Made by a program: the position numbers and the translations under genes | DNA from: Monodelphis domestica | Taxonomy: Eukaryota; Chordata; Mammalia; Didelphimorphia; Didelphidae | Assembly: GCF_027887165.1 (NCBI RefSeq) | Contig: NC_077235.1 | Location: 47,974,395 to 48,038,394 of the forward strand | Direction: 5' to 3' | DNA length: 64,000 nucleotides | In this document: in pieces, positions 12,270 to 24,515 of the stretch | Position numbering within the stretch: the first letter of the stretch is position 1 | How the letters are laid out: the number at the start of each line of letters is the position of its first letter | Notes under the pieces: generated by a model | The model's database searches: none | The model's input: only the letters and a program-made list of their open reading frames with translations | Told to the model about the DNA's origin: nothing

Positions 12270-13320
12270 TAAAAACAAGGAATCCTATTAATACATTCCC
12301 AAACTTGGAAAAACAATGAGATAATGCTCTCACTATTCTCAGTAGGAAAACACTTCCTTCTCTATTCCTGGGAAGCAGCAAAACCTGAACATATGTGGTT
12401 AAAAAAAAAGTTAAAAAACATGCTTTTCATAATACTGATAATGGTCAAAGTGAAATTGGCATTTCAACATAATGTAAAATGCTACTGTGAATTGTCATGT
12501 AAAATTATGCTCATGCTACTTAGAGCTAGCTGGAAAGGACCTTGCAGATCATTACATTCCACCCTTCTCATTTTTGAGAGGAAGAAACAAAGGCCTAGAA
12601 CAGTGAAGTGGCTTTTTCAAGGACACAGAGGTTGTAAGTAGCATTTACACAGGTTCAGTCCCATTACTGTTAATGCCATTATGGAACTGTTAATAACAAT
12701 GGGCACATTACCTGTATGCAGTGGGGATAGAACTTCATTGATCTGGCTTAAATGAAATTCATTATTGTGAATTTTTTTGTACTACAAATGGATTTTCTCT
12801 AGCCCTTGTTGAGATGTAATTGCTGTTTTTTCACTGAAAATAGCAAATACTTGAGTAAAAATTCAAGAATAATGGAAGCGACAGATTCCTCGTCCATCCC
12901 TGTAGCTTCATCACTTTTGTTTGCATATAACCATATATTGATTGGGATGTGAACAAGGCCCTTAGACTATCCATCCAGGACCTTTCCTCCTGAGAATTAC
13001 ACTTTACTAGCCCTAAGCAATAAATGGGAGGAGGGTGGAAGAAACTGGAGACACAGAGGTAATGTTCCTTAAGAGGGGGAGAAAGAAAGATATATGACAC
13101 CCAAGGCCCCTCTTACCCCCTCCAAGTTGTATAAAGAACTGTTACCGACATTGTATAAAGAACTGTTACCGACATTGTATACCGACAGAAGGATTTTCCA
13201 CATAATGCGTAAGTTAAAAGACAATTTGGGGATCTGTTGGCACTATGTGCCACATCAATAAGCATAATGTGGCTGGCTAGTGAGTACCGAATATCTTCTT
13301 GAAGCCCTGATAACCAATCA
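12270..13320. other. intergenic; small tandem repeat
   Basis: 12525-12640 looks like a decayed MIR or LF-SINE-type fragment. 13127-13188 holds 2.5 copies of a 24-mer. No gene. Confidence 0.45.
13127..13188. repeat. 24-bp tandem repeat, about 2.5 copies
   Basis: Unit begins TTGTATAAAGAACTG and ends TTACCGACA; two exact copies and a partial third. Confidence 0.9.
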
Positions 13321-13334
13321 AGATTTATGTTTGC

Positions 13335-13535
13335 AGGGGCAGCTGGGTAGCTCAGTGGATTGAGAGCCAGGCCTAGAGATGGGAGGTCCTAGGTTCAAAT
13401 CTGGCCTCAGATACTTCCCAGCTGTGTGACCCTGGGCAAGTCACTTGACCCCGATTGCCTAGCCTTTACTGCTCTTCTGCCTTGAAACCAATACACAGTA
13501 TTGATTTCAAGATGGAAGGTAAGGGTTTTAAAAAA
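13335..13535 (+). repeat. marsupial SINE with perfect 14-bp target-site duplication
   Basis: Full-length copy flanked by AGATTTATGTTTGC at 13321-13334 and 13536-13549, showing retrotransposition. Confidence 0.95.
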
Positions 13536-13890
13536 AGATTTATGTTTGCTAGGGATGGACTGACTATTCATTAGTCCAAGTAATTACAGTGAGACTGGTA
13601 CTCTAAAGTTCTGCCTATTTTCTGAAACTTTGGGAAATATTGGGCTTAAAGGACTTAAGTTTACATTTTCTAGTTGACTGATAGAAATATGTTCATATCA
13701 TATTCATAAATGGCAAGTTAACAGCCAGATTTCCTTCTTGTAATTCAATCCAACAAACCCCTCGATCTATAAATCTACTCCTTACCTTTCTCTCAGGTAT
13801 AGCTGTAAAGCATGGAGTGCTCCAATCTCCAAAAATTAACCCCAAGTCACTCAAAGGGCAATGGAGACAAACCTGATGAGGGTTACAGTT

Positions 13891-14009
13891 ATTTTCTTTT
13901 ATATTTAGAATATTTTTCCATGGTTACATGATTCATGATCTTTCCTCTCAGAGCTGACAAGCAATTCCATTGGGTTACACATGTATCATTGTTCAAAACC
14001 TATTTCCAT
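13891..14009 (-). mobile_element. very short L1 3' end
   Basis: Reverse L1 tail (AGAATATTTTTCCATGGTTA, CAATTCCATTGGGTTACAC) flanked by exact GGGTTACAGTT at 13880-13890 and 14010-14020. Confidence 0.8.
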
Positions 14010-14020
14010 GGGTTACAGTT

Positions 14021-14835
14021 TTCTTTCCCTTTTGGGGGAATCTAGATTTTCAATCAGGTGGACACTGGTTGTGTTTTCTTTGATTTACTCATCTCTCTAG
14101 CTTTAGGTCTTGAATTGGAACTATATACTTAATCCAAGTTTTGCTCCCTGGTACACAGTCGGTCAGCACCATTTGGTCTCCTCCTAGGTTCCTGGGCTAA
14201 CCTCCACCTCTCTTGGGGTGAGACCCCACTGGATCTCAAAGGCCCTCTCTGGTATCTCAGGACTGAGTGTTAGGGATCTGAGAACCCCTGGATCTGGGTT
14301 GTCTGTCTAAACACTGCAACACTACACTGGTTTAGTCACTGCTGATCCCAGGAATCTCCAAGATCGTCACTGGAGCTTTGTGACAACCCTAGGGCCCTCC
14401 ACTATTCCTATCTTGGGAAACAGAGCCTTGCAGACAAGATGAATCTGGCCAGTCTTTAGTCATACTGAAAGGCTACTCTAAACTGGCTTTGATTTTGCTA
14501 GTGGCTCCCTTTTCCTACTGACCTAGAGATTCTGGCTGACATCTTGTGCAGTCCTAGCCTGCAAGAAGTCACTGTAGTTCTCATTGGATTTCTTCATCAC
14601 TATTTAGTCTGGTAGAGACTTCATTGTTTGTCTAGAATAGGTATGTGGGAGCCTGCCATCTGTTCTGGCAGCCATATTGCCAAAAAGTACTTTTGCACAA
14701 TTTTCTATAATCATGACTATAGATGTATTCAACTTTCTGATAACCATAATTTGTATAAGAACATTATGCTTTTCTGTTTCCACATTTCTTCTAAAATTTC
14801 TAAATGAAATTGAAGAATTTGTAGACCTTTTTGGA
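14021..14835. other. intergenic, no gene seen
   Basis: Unrecognised sequence without coding signal; 14160-14420 could be an old LTR but I cannot support it. Confidence 0.35.
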
Positions 14836-14839
14836 CAGA

Positions 14840-15895
14840 GTAAAAAATTTCAAAGGGGTCAGTCTCCTTCCCTATCATTCCCTCTAACTATAGGTGTTCT
14901 GGGGGGGTCCTGGACGTCCTGTCTTCTTCTCTTCTTCCTTTATATTTCACTTGGTGATCTCCTCAGTTCCCATGGATGTAACCACTATCTCTATGCTAAT
15001 GATTTTCAAATCTAACCTCTCTGCTGACTTCCAATCCTGCATCTCCAGATGCCTTTCAAACTTTTGAAGTAGATGCCAAGTAGATATCTTAAATTCAACA
15101 TGTCCAAAATAGAACTCATTTTTAAAGCCTCAGCAGCTCTCAGGATCATTACCTAGGAATCATCCTGGACTCTCCACTCTCACCCCCCATTTCCAAACTG
15201 TTGCCAAGGTCTATCTAATTCTATGTCAAACTACTTATCTATCTTTGCAACATCTCTTGCATACGCCCCCTTCTCTGTTCAGACACTGCCACCACCCTGG
15301 TGAAAACTCTCATCAACTCACAGCATGGAGAATACAATAACTTGCTAATGTGTGTACCTGTCTCAAGCCTCTCCCCACTCCAATTCATACTCCATTCAGC
15401 CACTAAAGTAATTTTCCTAAAGAGCAGATCCCTCTATTATTTATCCCCCTCCTACCTTTCCAGTCTTTTCCTACCTTACCCCCTACTATATATTCTATGA
15501 TCCAGTGACCCTGACCTCCTGACTGTTCCATGAACAAGATGCTCCATCTCTCAGCACTGGACATCTTCTCTGGTTGTCCTCCATGTTTGGCATGCTCTTG
15601 CTCCTCATCTCCACCTCCTGGCTTCTTTAGTTTCCTGTAAGTCACAATTAAAATCTCACCTTCTACAGGAAGGCTTTTCCATCCTCTCTTAATTTCAGTG
15701 CCTCCTCTCTGTTAACTGTTTCCTATTTGTCCTTTCTATAGCTTGTGTGTACATATTTACTTGCTCATTATTATTATTAGATTATTATTATTACTAGATT
15801 GTGAGCACCTTAAGGGCAAGGACTGTCTTTTGCTTCTTTGTATCCCCAGCACCTAGCCTGACATAAAGTAATAATTTAATAAATGTTTATTGACT
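14840..15895 (+). mobile_element. L2 LINE, reverse-transcriptase end and 3' UTR
   Basis: Translation around 14900-15010 includes LGDLLSSHGCNHYLYANDFQ, the L2 RT motif with YADD changed to YAND. The full 3' UTR follows, ending with TGAGCACCTTAAGGGCAAGG and TAATAAATGTTTATTGACT. Confidence 0.9.
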
Positions 15896-15899
15896 ATCA

Positions 15900-16595
15900 C
15901 AGATCTAGAATTAGAATGGGTCTCAAAGGTCATCTACTTCAATGTACTAGAGGTAGTTTACTCTCTCATTGGACCCGCAGGATCCAAACAATTCATAGTA
16001 ATAGTAGAGAGCAAAGAACAAGTTTTTTCTCTCTCTTGTATTGTGACTTACAACTCACTCCTCTATTGCTCCTCCCACTAGGGACCCATTTGTATGGTTC
16101 CATGGAATGTGAAAAGATGGGAACATTTTTGAGAGGAAGCAAGCAGAAAATAGGTTAATAAGGGAAATGCAGATAGAGCTTTGCTTTATTTTTCTTATCC
16201 TAAAGGATCTCTGATGTTGATTTGTGATCCTGAATTTATTTTTCAGCTTTCAACTTTTCCCTCCAGGATTTTAAACTTAACATTTATAGAAGAATTTATA
16301 CACAGTTTATTTAATGCTGAAATGGGCTCTCATGGTTTAAGGAATGGGTCAGCAGACAGATATAGTGGATTGGAAAGGGCCCTCATTACAAACTTGTATA
16401 CAAGGGAGGGAAAACATACTAACAACTGGTGAGATTAGGAAAGGTTTCACTAGGGAGGCAGCAATTAAGCCTCAGCTCTAATGAAGAAAGATGACGATTC
16501 TTGGGTGTAGAGTAGGAGAGAGAACAGAAGCTCAAAGATAGAGCCAGAACATAAAGTCTGGGGAACAGCAATGGGTCAGCTTGGTTAGAACATGG
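15900..16595. other. intergenic, no gene seen
   Basis: 15900-15960 looks like the start of an old LINE fragment (TTAGAATGGGTCTCAAAGGT). 16320-16570 resembles the purine-rich L2-associated repeat. No exon. Confidence 0.4.
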
Positions 16596-16760
16596 CATAT
16601 GTATAGTAACAGCAATAGCATACCAGTGATCAACTTTGTAAGACTTGGATACTCTGATCAAGTCAGCAGCCCAAGATAATTCCAAAGCACCCATGCTGAA
16701 AAATATCTGCCTCCAGAGAAAGAACTGATGAACTTTTTTCACTTCATTTTTCTTGGGTCT

Positions 16761-16761
<1 letters not shown>

Positions 16762-16804
<43 letters not shown>
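16762..16804. repeat. (TG)n microsatellite
   Basis: About 21 TG units within the L1 3' end. Confidence 0.95.
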
Positions 16805-16810
<6 letters not shown>

Positions 16811-16969
16811 TTTGCAACATGGCTAATATGGAAATGTTTTTTGTGACTTTACATGTATAACCAATAGAATATTGCTTGCCTTCTCAAGGGGTGGGAAAGG
16901 GGCAGTAGGGAAAGAACTTGGAACTCAAAATTTAACAAAAAAATGTTTAAATTGTTTTAAAATGTAATT

Positions 16970-17170
16970 GGGGGAGGGGAGCTGGGTGGCTCAGTAGATT
17001 GAGAGCCAGACCTAGAGACAGGAGGAGATCCTGGGTTCAATCTGGCCTCAGACACTTCCTTACTGTGTGACCCTAGGCAAGTCACTTAACCCACATTGCC
17101 TAGCCATTTTTGCCTTAGAACCAATACACAGTATTGATTCTAAGATAGAAGGTAAGGGTTTAAATTTTTT
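16970..17170 (+). repeat. marsupial tRNA-derived SINE
   Basis: GAGCTGGGTGGCTCAGTAGA head and GATAGAAGGTAAGGGTTTAA tail; inserted in the L1. Confidence 0.9.
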
Positions 17171-17215
17171 TTTAATTGGGAAATATTTAACAAAATAAAT
17201 AAAACATTTTTTAAA

Positions 17216-19180
17216 AGAACATGGAGGGTGTGAAGCAGCATGTATGAGGCAGCTCATCAGATTAGGTCCCTTCTTTCAGAAGGAGGGAAGACATACAGAA
17301 AAAACTACTAGAGAAAGTGACTAATCCTTGGAAATAACCAATGATTAATAGAAGAATTACATTAATCTCTTCCATATGATTGGTCTATTCAAAGGTTCTT
17401 GGTATCTGTTTACTCTAGATTGGTACATTTATAAAGGGTGGTACCTTTGTTTACTCCTAAGTATAAAACAATGTAAGCTGCAATACTCAGGTCAAGTCTG
17501 CAGTCCTCTAAGAGCTGGCCAACACCTTGCTGAACCACCTATGTAGTATGGTATGTCCTGACTCAGAACAAGAGGCCTAAGTGGCTACATCACAAGCTGG
17601 CCAAAATTCTTGCTGAATCCTTTGTTTTTGATATCAAGAAATTATAATTACTGGAGGTTCCTGTGAGTGTGAGCTGTGCATCTGTTCCCTAAATCTTAAA
17701 TCCAACTGAAACATCATGATAAAGCCTGGAAAGGAAATTTGGAGCTAGGCTACAGAGCAATATAAATGCTGGGCTTCCTTTATCCTGGAGGTAAATAGGG
17801 AGCCACTCAAGCTTTTTGAGCAGGGCAATTACATGATCAAATCTGTAAATTAGGTGTATTTTTTTTATGCATTGTGAAGAATCGAAGAGAGAAGAGGTTG
17901 CTAGTACCTTTAACAGAAACAAGAGAGTTTGGAAGAGTGGTGAGGGTTTTAGGGAAGGAAGTGGTGTAAAGATGAACTTAAACATATTTAGTTTGAGATG
18001 CTGAAAGGAATTCTTGGCAGTTGGTGGTAGGGGAAGAAAGATTAAAGCCAGATCATGGAGATTTGGAAGTGATAATAATTGAATTTAAAGGCACTGATGA
18101 GATCACCAAAGAACAGAGAAAACGAATTGGTCTGGAGAAAGAATAGAAGGTAAGATGATCTGTTAGGAGGATAGAGTAAGACTTCTAGGTCACATGACCA
18201 ACAAGATAGAAAACAAAATAGTTTCTTTGATTTTCATGATGTCTCGAATTGCTCCAAAATAGGGATTAGTCACAAGAGACAAATTTTAGTTATCTCCATG
18301 ATCTAGGACACCAAGAACCTAAACAAGGTAAAAACCCAATGAACTAACAGCAGAGAACGCTAATCCCTCAACTCCTACACCTCTCTCACTTCTTAGCATT
18401 TTAGCATGGCTACACAAACCAACTCAAGGGCTTTGTCCAGGCTGGGAGAAATTTCTGTGTGGTAGTTCTCTTCTGCAAAAAAGCTCAGAGAACCGAGGAA
18501 CAGAATGAAGTAACTAACTCAGGATATGTGTATGTGTGTGTATGTCTCTCTCTCTCTCAGTACAGGTTTGATCCCCCTAGAAGCCACCTGGATCAAAGTC
18601 TGAGGCTGATGAACTATGAATTGCCCAGTATAGGAGGATGCTGAAATGGCTTTGCCAAGAGCCCAGGAAAATGTCCATCAAAGGGAAAGGGTCAGAGAGT
18701 AAGCAATAGGGGAAAATAAAGGAAAAAAAAACCAAATTACTGTAGATATTGGCAAAAATAAAACTCAGTTAAAGATCTTGAGACAATATGGTCCATGGAT
18801 CGACTTTTAAAAATCCAGGCATCTATGAAGACATATTGTAAGATAAAGAAAAATGAACCAGCATCTAATGAGCTAGAAGAACTTAAGATAGCATCTGATG
18901 AGGCAATAGATTCCTAAGAGAGTATGGAAATGCAGAAGGATGCTCCTGAATGTTTTAAAAAAGAAATAAGCATGGTTTAAGAATAATTTATAGCATACTG
19001 AAGAAACAATTAGGAGTACAGAAAAACTTGAATTCATGGTAATAAGTCTCAGTAAATAAACAAAAGTGAGAATAACTGATTGGGAATGTAGTAAATTAAA
19101 AGAACACATGCTATCCATATAAACAAAAATATTTATATTGATAATATAATGTATAGAGGTAATTCAAGAATTAGAGGGCT
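17216..19180. other. intergenic; probable antisense L2-associated repeat
   Basis: 17700-18150 resembles the antisense L2-associated repeat (GGTAAATAGGGAGCCACTCA, GAGCAGGGCAATTACATGAT). 17340-17690 may be an LTR, uncertain. No gene seen. Confidence 0.45.
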
Positions 19181-19184
19181 CAGG

Positions 19185-19315
19185 GGAAGCTAGGTGGTAC
19201 AGTGGACAGAGTGCAGGGATTGAAGTCAGGAAGACCCAAGTTCAAATCCATCCTCAGCCATTTAGTAGCTATATGATCCTGGGCAATTCATTTAACCTTG
19301 TTTGCCTAAAAAAAA
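19185..19315 (+). repeat. second-type tRNA-derived SINE
   Basis: GCTAGGTGGTACAGTGGACA, GAAGTCAGGAAGACCCAAG, GATCCTGGGCAATTCATTTA: a family distinct from the abundant SINE. Confidence 0.75.
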
Positions 19316-19339
19316 TTTATAATCAGACAGATACTACTG

Positions 19340-19545
19340 TTAAGGAGCAGTTAGGTGGCTCAGTGGATAAGGATCCACACCTGGAGATGGGAAGTCCTGG
19401 TTTTAAATCTAGCCTCAAACATTTCCTAGCTGTATAACCCTGGACAAGTCACTTAACCTCAATTGCCAAACCCTTACCACTCTTCTGCCTTAGAACCAAT
19501 ACTTAGTATTGATTCCAAGATAGAGGGTAAAGGTTTTTAAAAAAA
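19340..19545 (+). repeat. marsupial tRNA-derived SINE, older copy
   Basis: GCAGTTAGGTGGCTCAGTGG head and TTAGTATTGATTCCAAGATA tail; more diverged than most copies here. Confidence 0.85.
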
Positions 19546-19549
19546 GAAT

Positions 19550-20095
19550 TAGAAGGCTCTCAGAAAAACAAGTAAAAAACCTGAGCACTATTATGTAAGA
19601 AATAATATAAAAAATGACCCTGAAATTCTGCACCCCAAAAATAAAGTGTTTATTGAAGGAATAGACAAACTGTTCCCCCCCAAAAGATCCCTAAATGCCA
19701 AACTCCAAGATACACATGGTTAAATATAAAAATTTCAAAGGCAAACAAAAAATCTAATTATTCTGCACTCATCAGAAACCACAGGAGGTAAAAGAATAAT
19801 GTGTTCCTAAGAACAAAGGAGCTCAAGATGAAACCCAAGATGATGTACCTTGCAAACCAGAACCTAACCATTAATGAAAAAAAATATGGATATTCAATAA
19901 GAAAGAGGTGCTCAGGGCATTTCTAGAAATTAAAAAAAAAACTTGAACAAATTATTCATTCCTCAAACAACAGAAGTAAAAGAAAGGCAAATGAAAACAG
20001 CAATGGAGAACTACAACAATAAAATAACAAGAGAGACCACTAAGAGATTTCCCTCTAAAAGTAAAGGAGGAGGAATGATCAACTGAGAAAGAAAT
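19550..20095. other. A-rich decayed LINE-like sequence
   Basis: A-rich with many stops in all frames; likely interior of an old LINE upstream of the L1 3' end that follows. Class uncertain. Confidence 0.4.
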
Positions 20096-20099
20096 AGCT

Positions 20100-20480
20100 A
20101 CTCTTAGCAATACAATGATCTAGGACAATTCTGAGGGAATTATGACAAAGAATGCTATCTCTCCCCAGAGAAAGAACTGTTTGAGTCAAAATGCAAATCA
20201 AAGTGTATGATTTTTCACATTGGTTTACATGGATTTGTTTTGGGGTTTTGATTTTATATGATTATTCTCTTACAAAAGTGATCAATATAGAAATAGATTT
20301 TGCAGGGTAATATATATATATATATATATATATATAACCCAGATCAGTGCTTACCAGCTCAAGGAAGGGAGAGAGGGAGACAATTTGGATTGTCTCACTT
20401 TGGAAAATTTTATGTGGAAATTTGTTATAATATGCAATTGGAAAAACAAAATATATTTATAATTTAAAAATGAAAAATGA
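20100..20480 (+). mobile_element. L1 3' end
   Basis: TACAATGATCTAGGACAATT, CCCAGAGAAAGAACTG, ACATTGGTTTACATGGATT and an A-rich end. Confidence 0.7.
20309..20336. repeat. (TA)n microsatellite
   Basis: About 13 TA units. Confidence 0.95.
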
Positions 20481-20484
20481 AAAG

Positions 20485-21745
20485 TACACAAGGAAACAGG
20501 GTGAAAACAAAAAGTAAACAGAAATGAAAAAGGAGAAACATGTCTGAAATATCATAGACCAAGCCTCACAACACTCTGCCATAGGGTGACTCGGTGTTTT
20601 TGTGGGACTAAATGACAGAAAGGGAGAGTACTTAAAATGAGAGAGGGCAAGAAGAAGCTAAAGGAGAACATGTTATGTACCCTATCAAGCCAAAGGTCTT
20701 CAATGAAGGGGAAATAAATCTTGCAGTCTCTCAGGAAGAGAAGAGAGGGTACAGGAGAATGGGTGAGGAGATATTGGGAGGGATAGGAAAGGGGGAAATC
20801 TTGTTTCACTGTAGGGAGAGCATACCATTAATGAAGTTTCTGATAGGGGAAGAAAGATATTATATGAGAACAGATCTGGACTTTACAATGGGTATAATCT
20901 GCAGAGATTTGGTGCTTAGAGAAACCACACATCATCCTGCTCCAGGGGAAGGGAAATAAGAACTCTTGGGAGCAAATGATACTCAGAAGAGTGGAAAGGT
21001 ATGGACTCAGGAGACTGCATGGCAAGTGGGGAAAAAAAATGACCATTGGGAACGCAAAGGTGATCTGGACAATCGGGGACATAGGAAAATTCCTACCTTG
21101 GGGCAATAACCACTCTATTACCTGCAGGAACTGATACTCTAATAATGATGTATAACAAGAAAAGGAAGCAAGTGGGCAAGATCTACATGGCAATAACAAA
21201 GAAACTATTTAGAAGAGGGAATTCAAAACAGGTACCCTAGAAGTTTTGATTCCATGAGGAATAAAAAGATTAAAGGGCTAAAGGGCTAAAGAAGTATAAG
21301 AGTCATGAATCAAAGAACAAAAGCCTAGGAAAGACAGAAATGGAAGATAATAATAAAGATAATAATAAATAACATAATATTATTTATAATATAATATAAA
21401 TATAATAAATATATTTATTATAATATAATAAATAAAATAATAAAGAGAATGCTGGAAATAAGTCTGCTTTAGAAGACATAAAGAAATTTTTATAAAATCC
21501 ATGAAGCAAACAAGGTGAAGGGGATGAGGGAAGGGGAATTTTATGTGACTCCATGAATGAGGGGAAAAAAATATGGGAAGAATTCATTAACTAGATAAGA
21601 AGAAAGAAAGAGAACTAATAAGATAAGCATCAGGAGAGAGGGCGTCCTAAAAGTAAGAGGAAGAAAATTGGTAAGAATAGGGTTATCTTAAGATAGATTA
21701 CACTAAAATAACAATGTACTTGTATATTTAGAGTAAGAGGGGAAA
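20485..21745. other. intergenic, no gene seen
   Basis: Purine-rich, with an AT-only stretch around 21345-21440. No repeat class or exon supported. Confidence 0.4.
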
Positions 21746-21749
21746 AAAT

Positions 21750-22840
21750 TCTAATTTGGAAAAATATCAGTATTGGAGACTAATAGAGTAAAATATAAAG
21801 CTAACTCTCATAGCTTTAAATGTGAAGGGACTAAACAATCAAACAAAACCAAAAAGAATGACAGATTGTATAAGAAAACAAAACCTTGCAATTTGCTGTT
21901 TATAAGAAACATACCTAAAAAACAAAGACAAACACAGATTAAAAATGAGGGGCTAGGACAAAATTTAGTAGACATTTAGGGAATCCAAAAAATCAGGAGT
22001 TGCAGTCATGCTCTTAATCAAAATAAAAACAAACATTTAAAACATAAAAAAGGATAAACAAGGAAGCTATATTATGCTGAAAGGAACCATGGACAACAAA
22101 CCAATAGCAATATTAAACTCATGCTCTAAATGCTTTAGTATCTAAATTCATTAAGGAAAAATTAACTGAACTACAATAAGACAAAGTAACACAAGAAGGA
22201 AGGGAAGGAAAAGGCATTTACACAGCCTACTATGTGCTAGGCACTGTGCCAAGTACCTTTTTTTCTCCAACAAATATCCCATTTGACACTCACAACAATC
22301 ATGCAAGGTAGGTGCTATCATTATCCCCATTTTATAGTTCAGGAAATTGAACCGTGGCTTGCCCAAGGTCACACAGTTAAGAGTCTGAGACCACTCTGAA
22401 CACAGGTCTTCCTACTTCCAGGCCCAGTATTCTCTCCAACTGCAACCTATCTTCTTGTCCAAATGGCAACACTCAATCATAATACAAACATAACTATTCA
22501 CCGCACTATCATCTGTCTCCACAAGAGTGACAAGAGACTTCAATATCCTTCTTCCAGTTTTGGACACATCTACCAGAAAGAGAAACAAAAGGGACAATAT
22601 AGAACTGAATAAACTGTTTGAGAAACTAGTGCTTAGACTTACAATATCTTCTAAATAGGACTGAAAAAAAATAAACAAATGTCCTAAAATCATATAGAAA
22701 CTTTAACCCAAACTGACCAGGCATTGGGGTATGCAGATCTTGCAAACATGTGAAAAAGCAAAAAGAGCAAACGATTCCTTTAGACTCCAATACAATAAAA
22801 AGTTATCAGTTTAGGGCGCACAAATAAAAGATACAGACCC
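21750..22840 (+). mobile_element. decayed L1 endonuclease region, split by a MIR
   Basis: Short in-frame islands resemble the L1 ORF2 endonuclease area (GGAGTTGCAGTCATGCTC; translated DFNI then TSTRKRNK.DNIELNKLF around 22530-22620). Heavily mutated; could be a HAL1-like element. Confidence 0.5.
22190..22440 (-). repeat. MIR SINE
   Basis: CTACTATGTGCTAGGCACTG, TTATCCCCATTTTATAG, TTGCCCAAGGTCACACAGTT. Confidence 0.9.
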
Positions 22841-22844
22841 AATA

Positions 22845-23885
22845 AAAACTTAAATAAAAAAAAAGAGAGAGATCATAGTACTATCCCAGGGTATGTAGCA
22901 TATAATAGTGATAGTAGTAAGGATAGAGAAGAGGAGATGCATAAGAGATTGTGGAAGTAGAATCAACAGGCCTTGATAACAGATGCAATAAGAGGTGAGT
23001 GAATAAAAGGTAGCCCCAGTGTTTGAAACCTGGGAGGTTGTATGAATGAATAGTGCTGCCCCAAACAGAAAAAGTGAAGTCAGAAGAAAGTCTGTTTGGG
23101 AGAAAAGATAATAAGGCCAGTTCTAGACATGATGAGTCCGAGACAACTCAGACACATTCCAATGGAAGTGTCCTATAGGTTGTTGTGGATACATGGATGT
23201 GTTCTTTCTGGTAATGGGTTCTGGGCCCTCATTTGGAGAAGAAAAAGGAAGATGCTAAAAACACTTGGCTGCCACAAGCCATTACTCTTAGAAGAGAGGT
23301 TTGCCTATCTTTGTTCTTCCCAGAATGCAAAGCAAAAACACCAGCTAGGTGCTGCAAGTCCCAAAAGCATTTCCTATCATCTAAAAACTTAGAAATTTCA
23401 CCTTGTACTCCTTCAAAAAAAGGGTAAATAATGCCTGTTCTCTGTGATAGTAGTCCCCTATCGAGCAATACTTTTTGTATCCTTCCTCTTTTGAAAGTGG
23501 ACCCTGAGTAACTACATTTTGTTTGAACACTGAACACTGATTGGTTGGTCTGGCTCCTTTGCACACACTTTTTATGTAGTTGCAGCAAGACTGGGCAAAT
23601 CTCTGATCCTCAACTTTCCCCTCCGTCAAAGGAGGGGGAGTGAAAGGGACAAATAAGGGGGTTGGGCTAAGGGCTAATTTTCTCCTTTGGTCCAATAAGC
23701 GGGAAGGGTTTGAACTAAGCCCTTAGAAACCTTTGGGGTGTGGCCTGGCCCCCTTGGGCAGTCAGCCCAGGGAAGCCTCCGGACCTACTTCTTAGAATCC
23801 GATTTTAAAGTAATTGAAAGAAACGCTACATTTCAGTTAAAGGTCGTGAAAATCGAGATATTGTTTTGTCATCCAAATTCACAGA
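22845..23885. other. upstream flank of MMGT1, no gene seen
   Basis: No interspersed repeat or coding signal identified; G+C rises toward the CpG island from about 23650. Confidence 0.45.
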
Positions 23886-24269
23886 CCCCCTGAGGGGTTA
23901 AGCATCCATGGCCCAAGGAGTTTCCCGCAGCGTCCGAGTTCCGTTGGGCTTACGTGCACTTTCCCCGTTGCTCTCTGCGCGAGGGTCCCCGAGAGCCCGA
24001 ACCAGGCAGCCCAACTGGAGGGTAATGAGAAACATTCCTGGCCACGAGGGTCCGGAAGGTGGCAAACCTCCGACTCCAGGCTCCCGGAGGCATTGCCAAC
24101 TTTCGCGCCCTCGCGGTCAGCCCCGCCTCCCTCGACGCAAGGATTTGTCCCTTCCCCTAAGAAATAAACTCTTTTGGCTTCGGCAGGAGGGCTCACTGCC
24201 TCTTCCCCTTTGCACGAGCTACTTTCCCTTCTGCCCCGCTCCCCACATTCCTAACCCGGGACGCGCCGG

Positions 24270-24277
24270 CCGGAAGT
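24270..24277 (+). promoter_or_regulatory. ETS/GABP-type site CCGGAAGT
   Basis: An exact CCGGAAGT, the ETS-family consensus common in housekeeping CpG-island promoters, about 165 bases upstream of the MMGT1 ATG. Confidence 0.5.
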
Positions 24278-24436
24278 CTTCCCCTCAGGCCTCCATAGCC
24301 ACCCTCGCTACCTGGATTGTGACGCCATCCAGCCGCGCCGTTCGATTCCGCCCCTTCCTGTTGCCAGAGAGAAGGAGGAGCTTTTACCATCGCCACCACT
24401 TCGCCTCCGCCTCCGCCTCAGCTGACTGGCGGACGT

Positions 24437-24515
24437 ATGGCTGCTCTTACTTGGAAATGGCTGGTGGGGCTGGGCCTTATCATTCTGAGCCACTCCGCCT
24501 TCTCCGTCGCTCAGC
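24437..24515 (+). CDS. MMGT1: MMGT1 coding exon 1
   Basis: Encodes the start Met, the first transmembrane helix and the motif AFSVAQ. It ends after one base of the next codon, with donor GTGAGT at 24516. The ATG sits within the CpG island. Confidence 0.93.

Larger units (their letters stand above)
16600..17215 (+). mobile_element. L1 3' end, split by a SINE
   Basis: L1 3' sequence: TCCAGAGAAAGAACTGATG, TTTTGCAACATGGCTAATAT, ATAGAATATTGCTTGCCTTC. It resumes after the SINE as AATTGGGAAATATTTAACAA. Confidence 0.8.
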
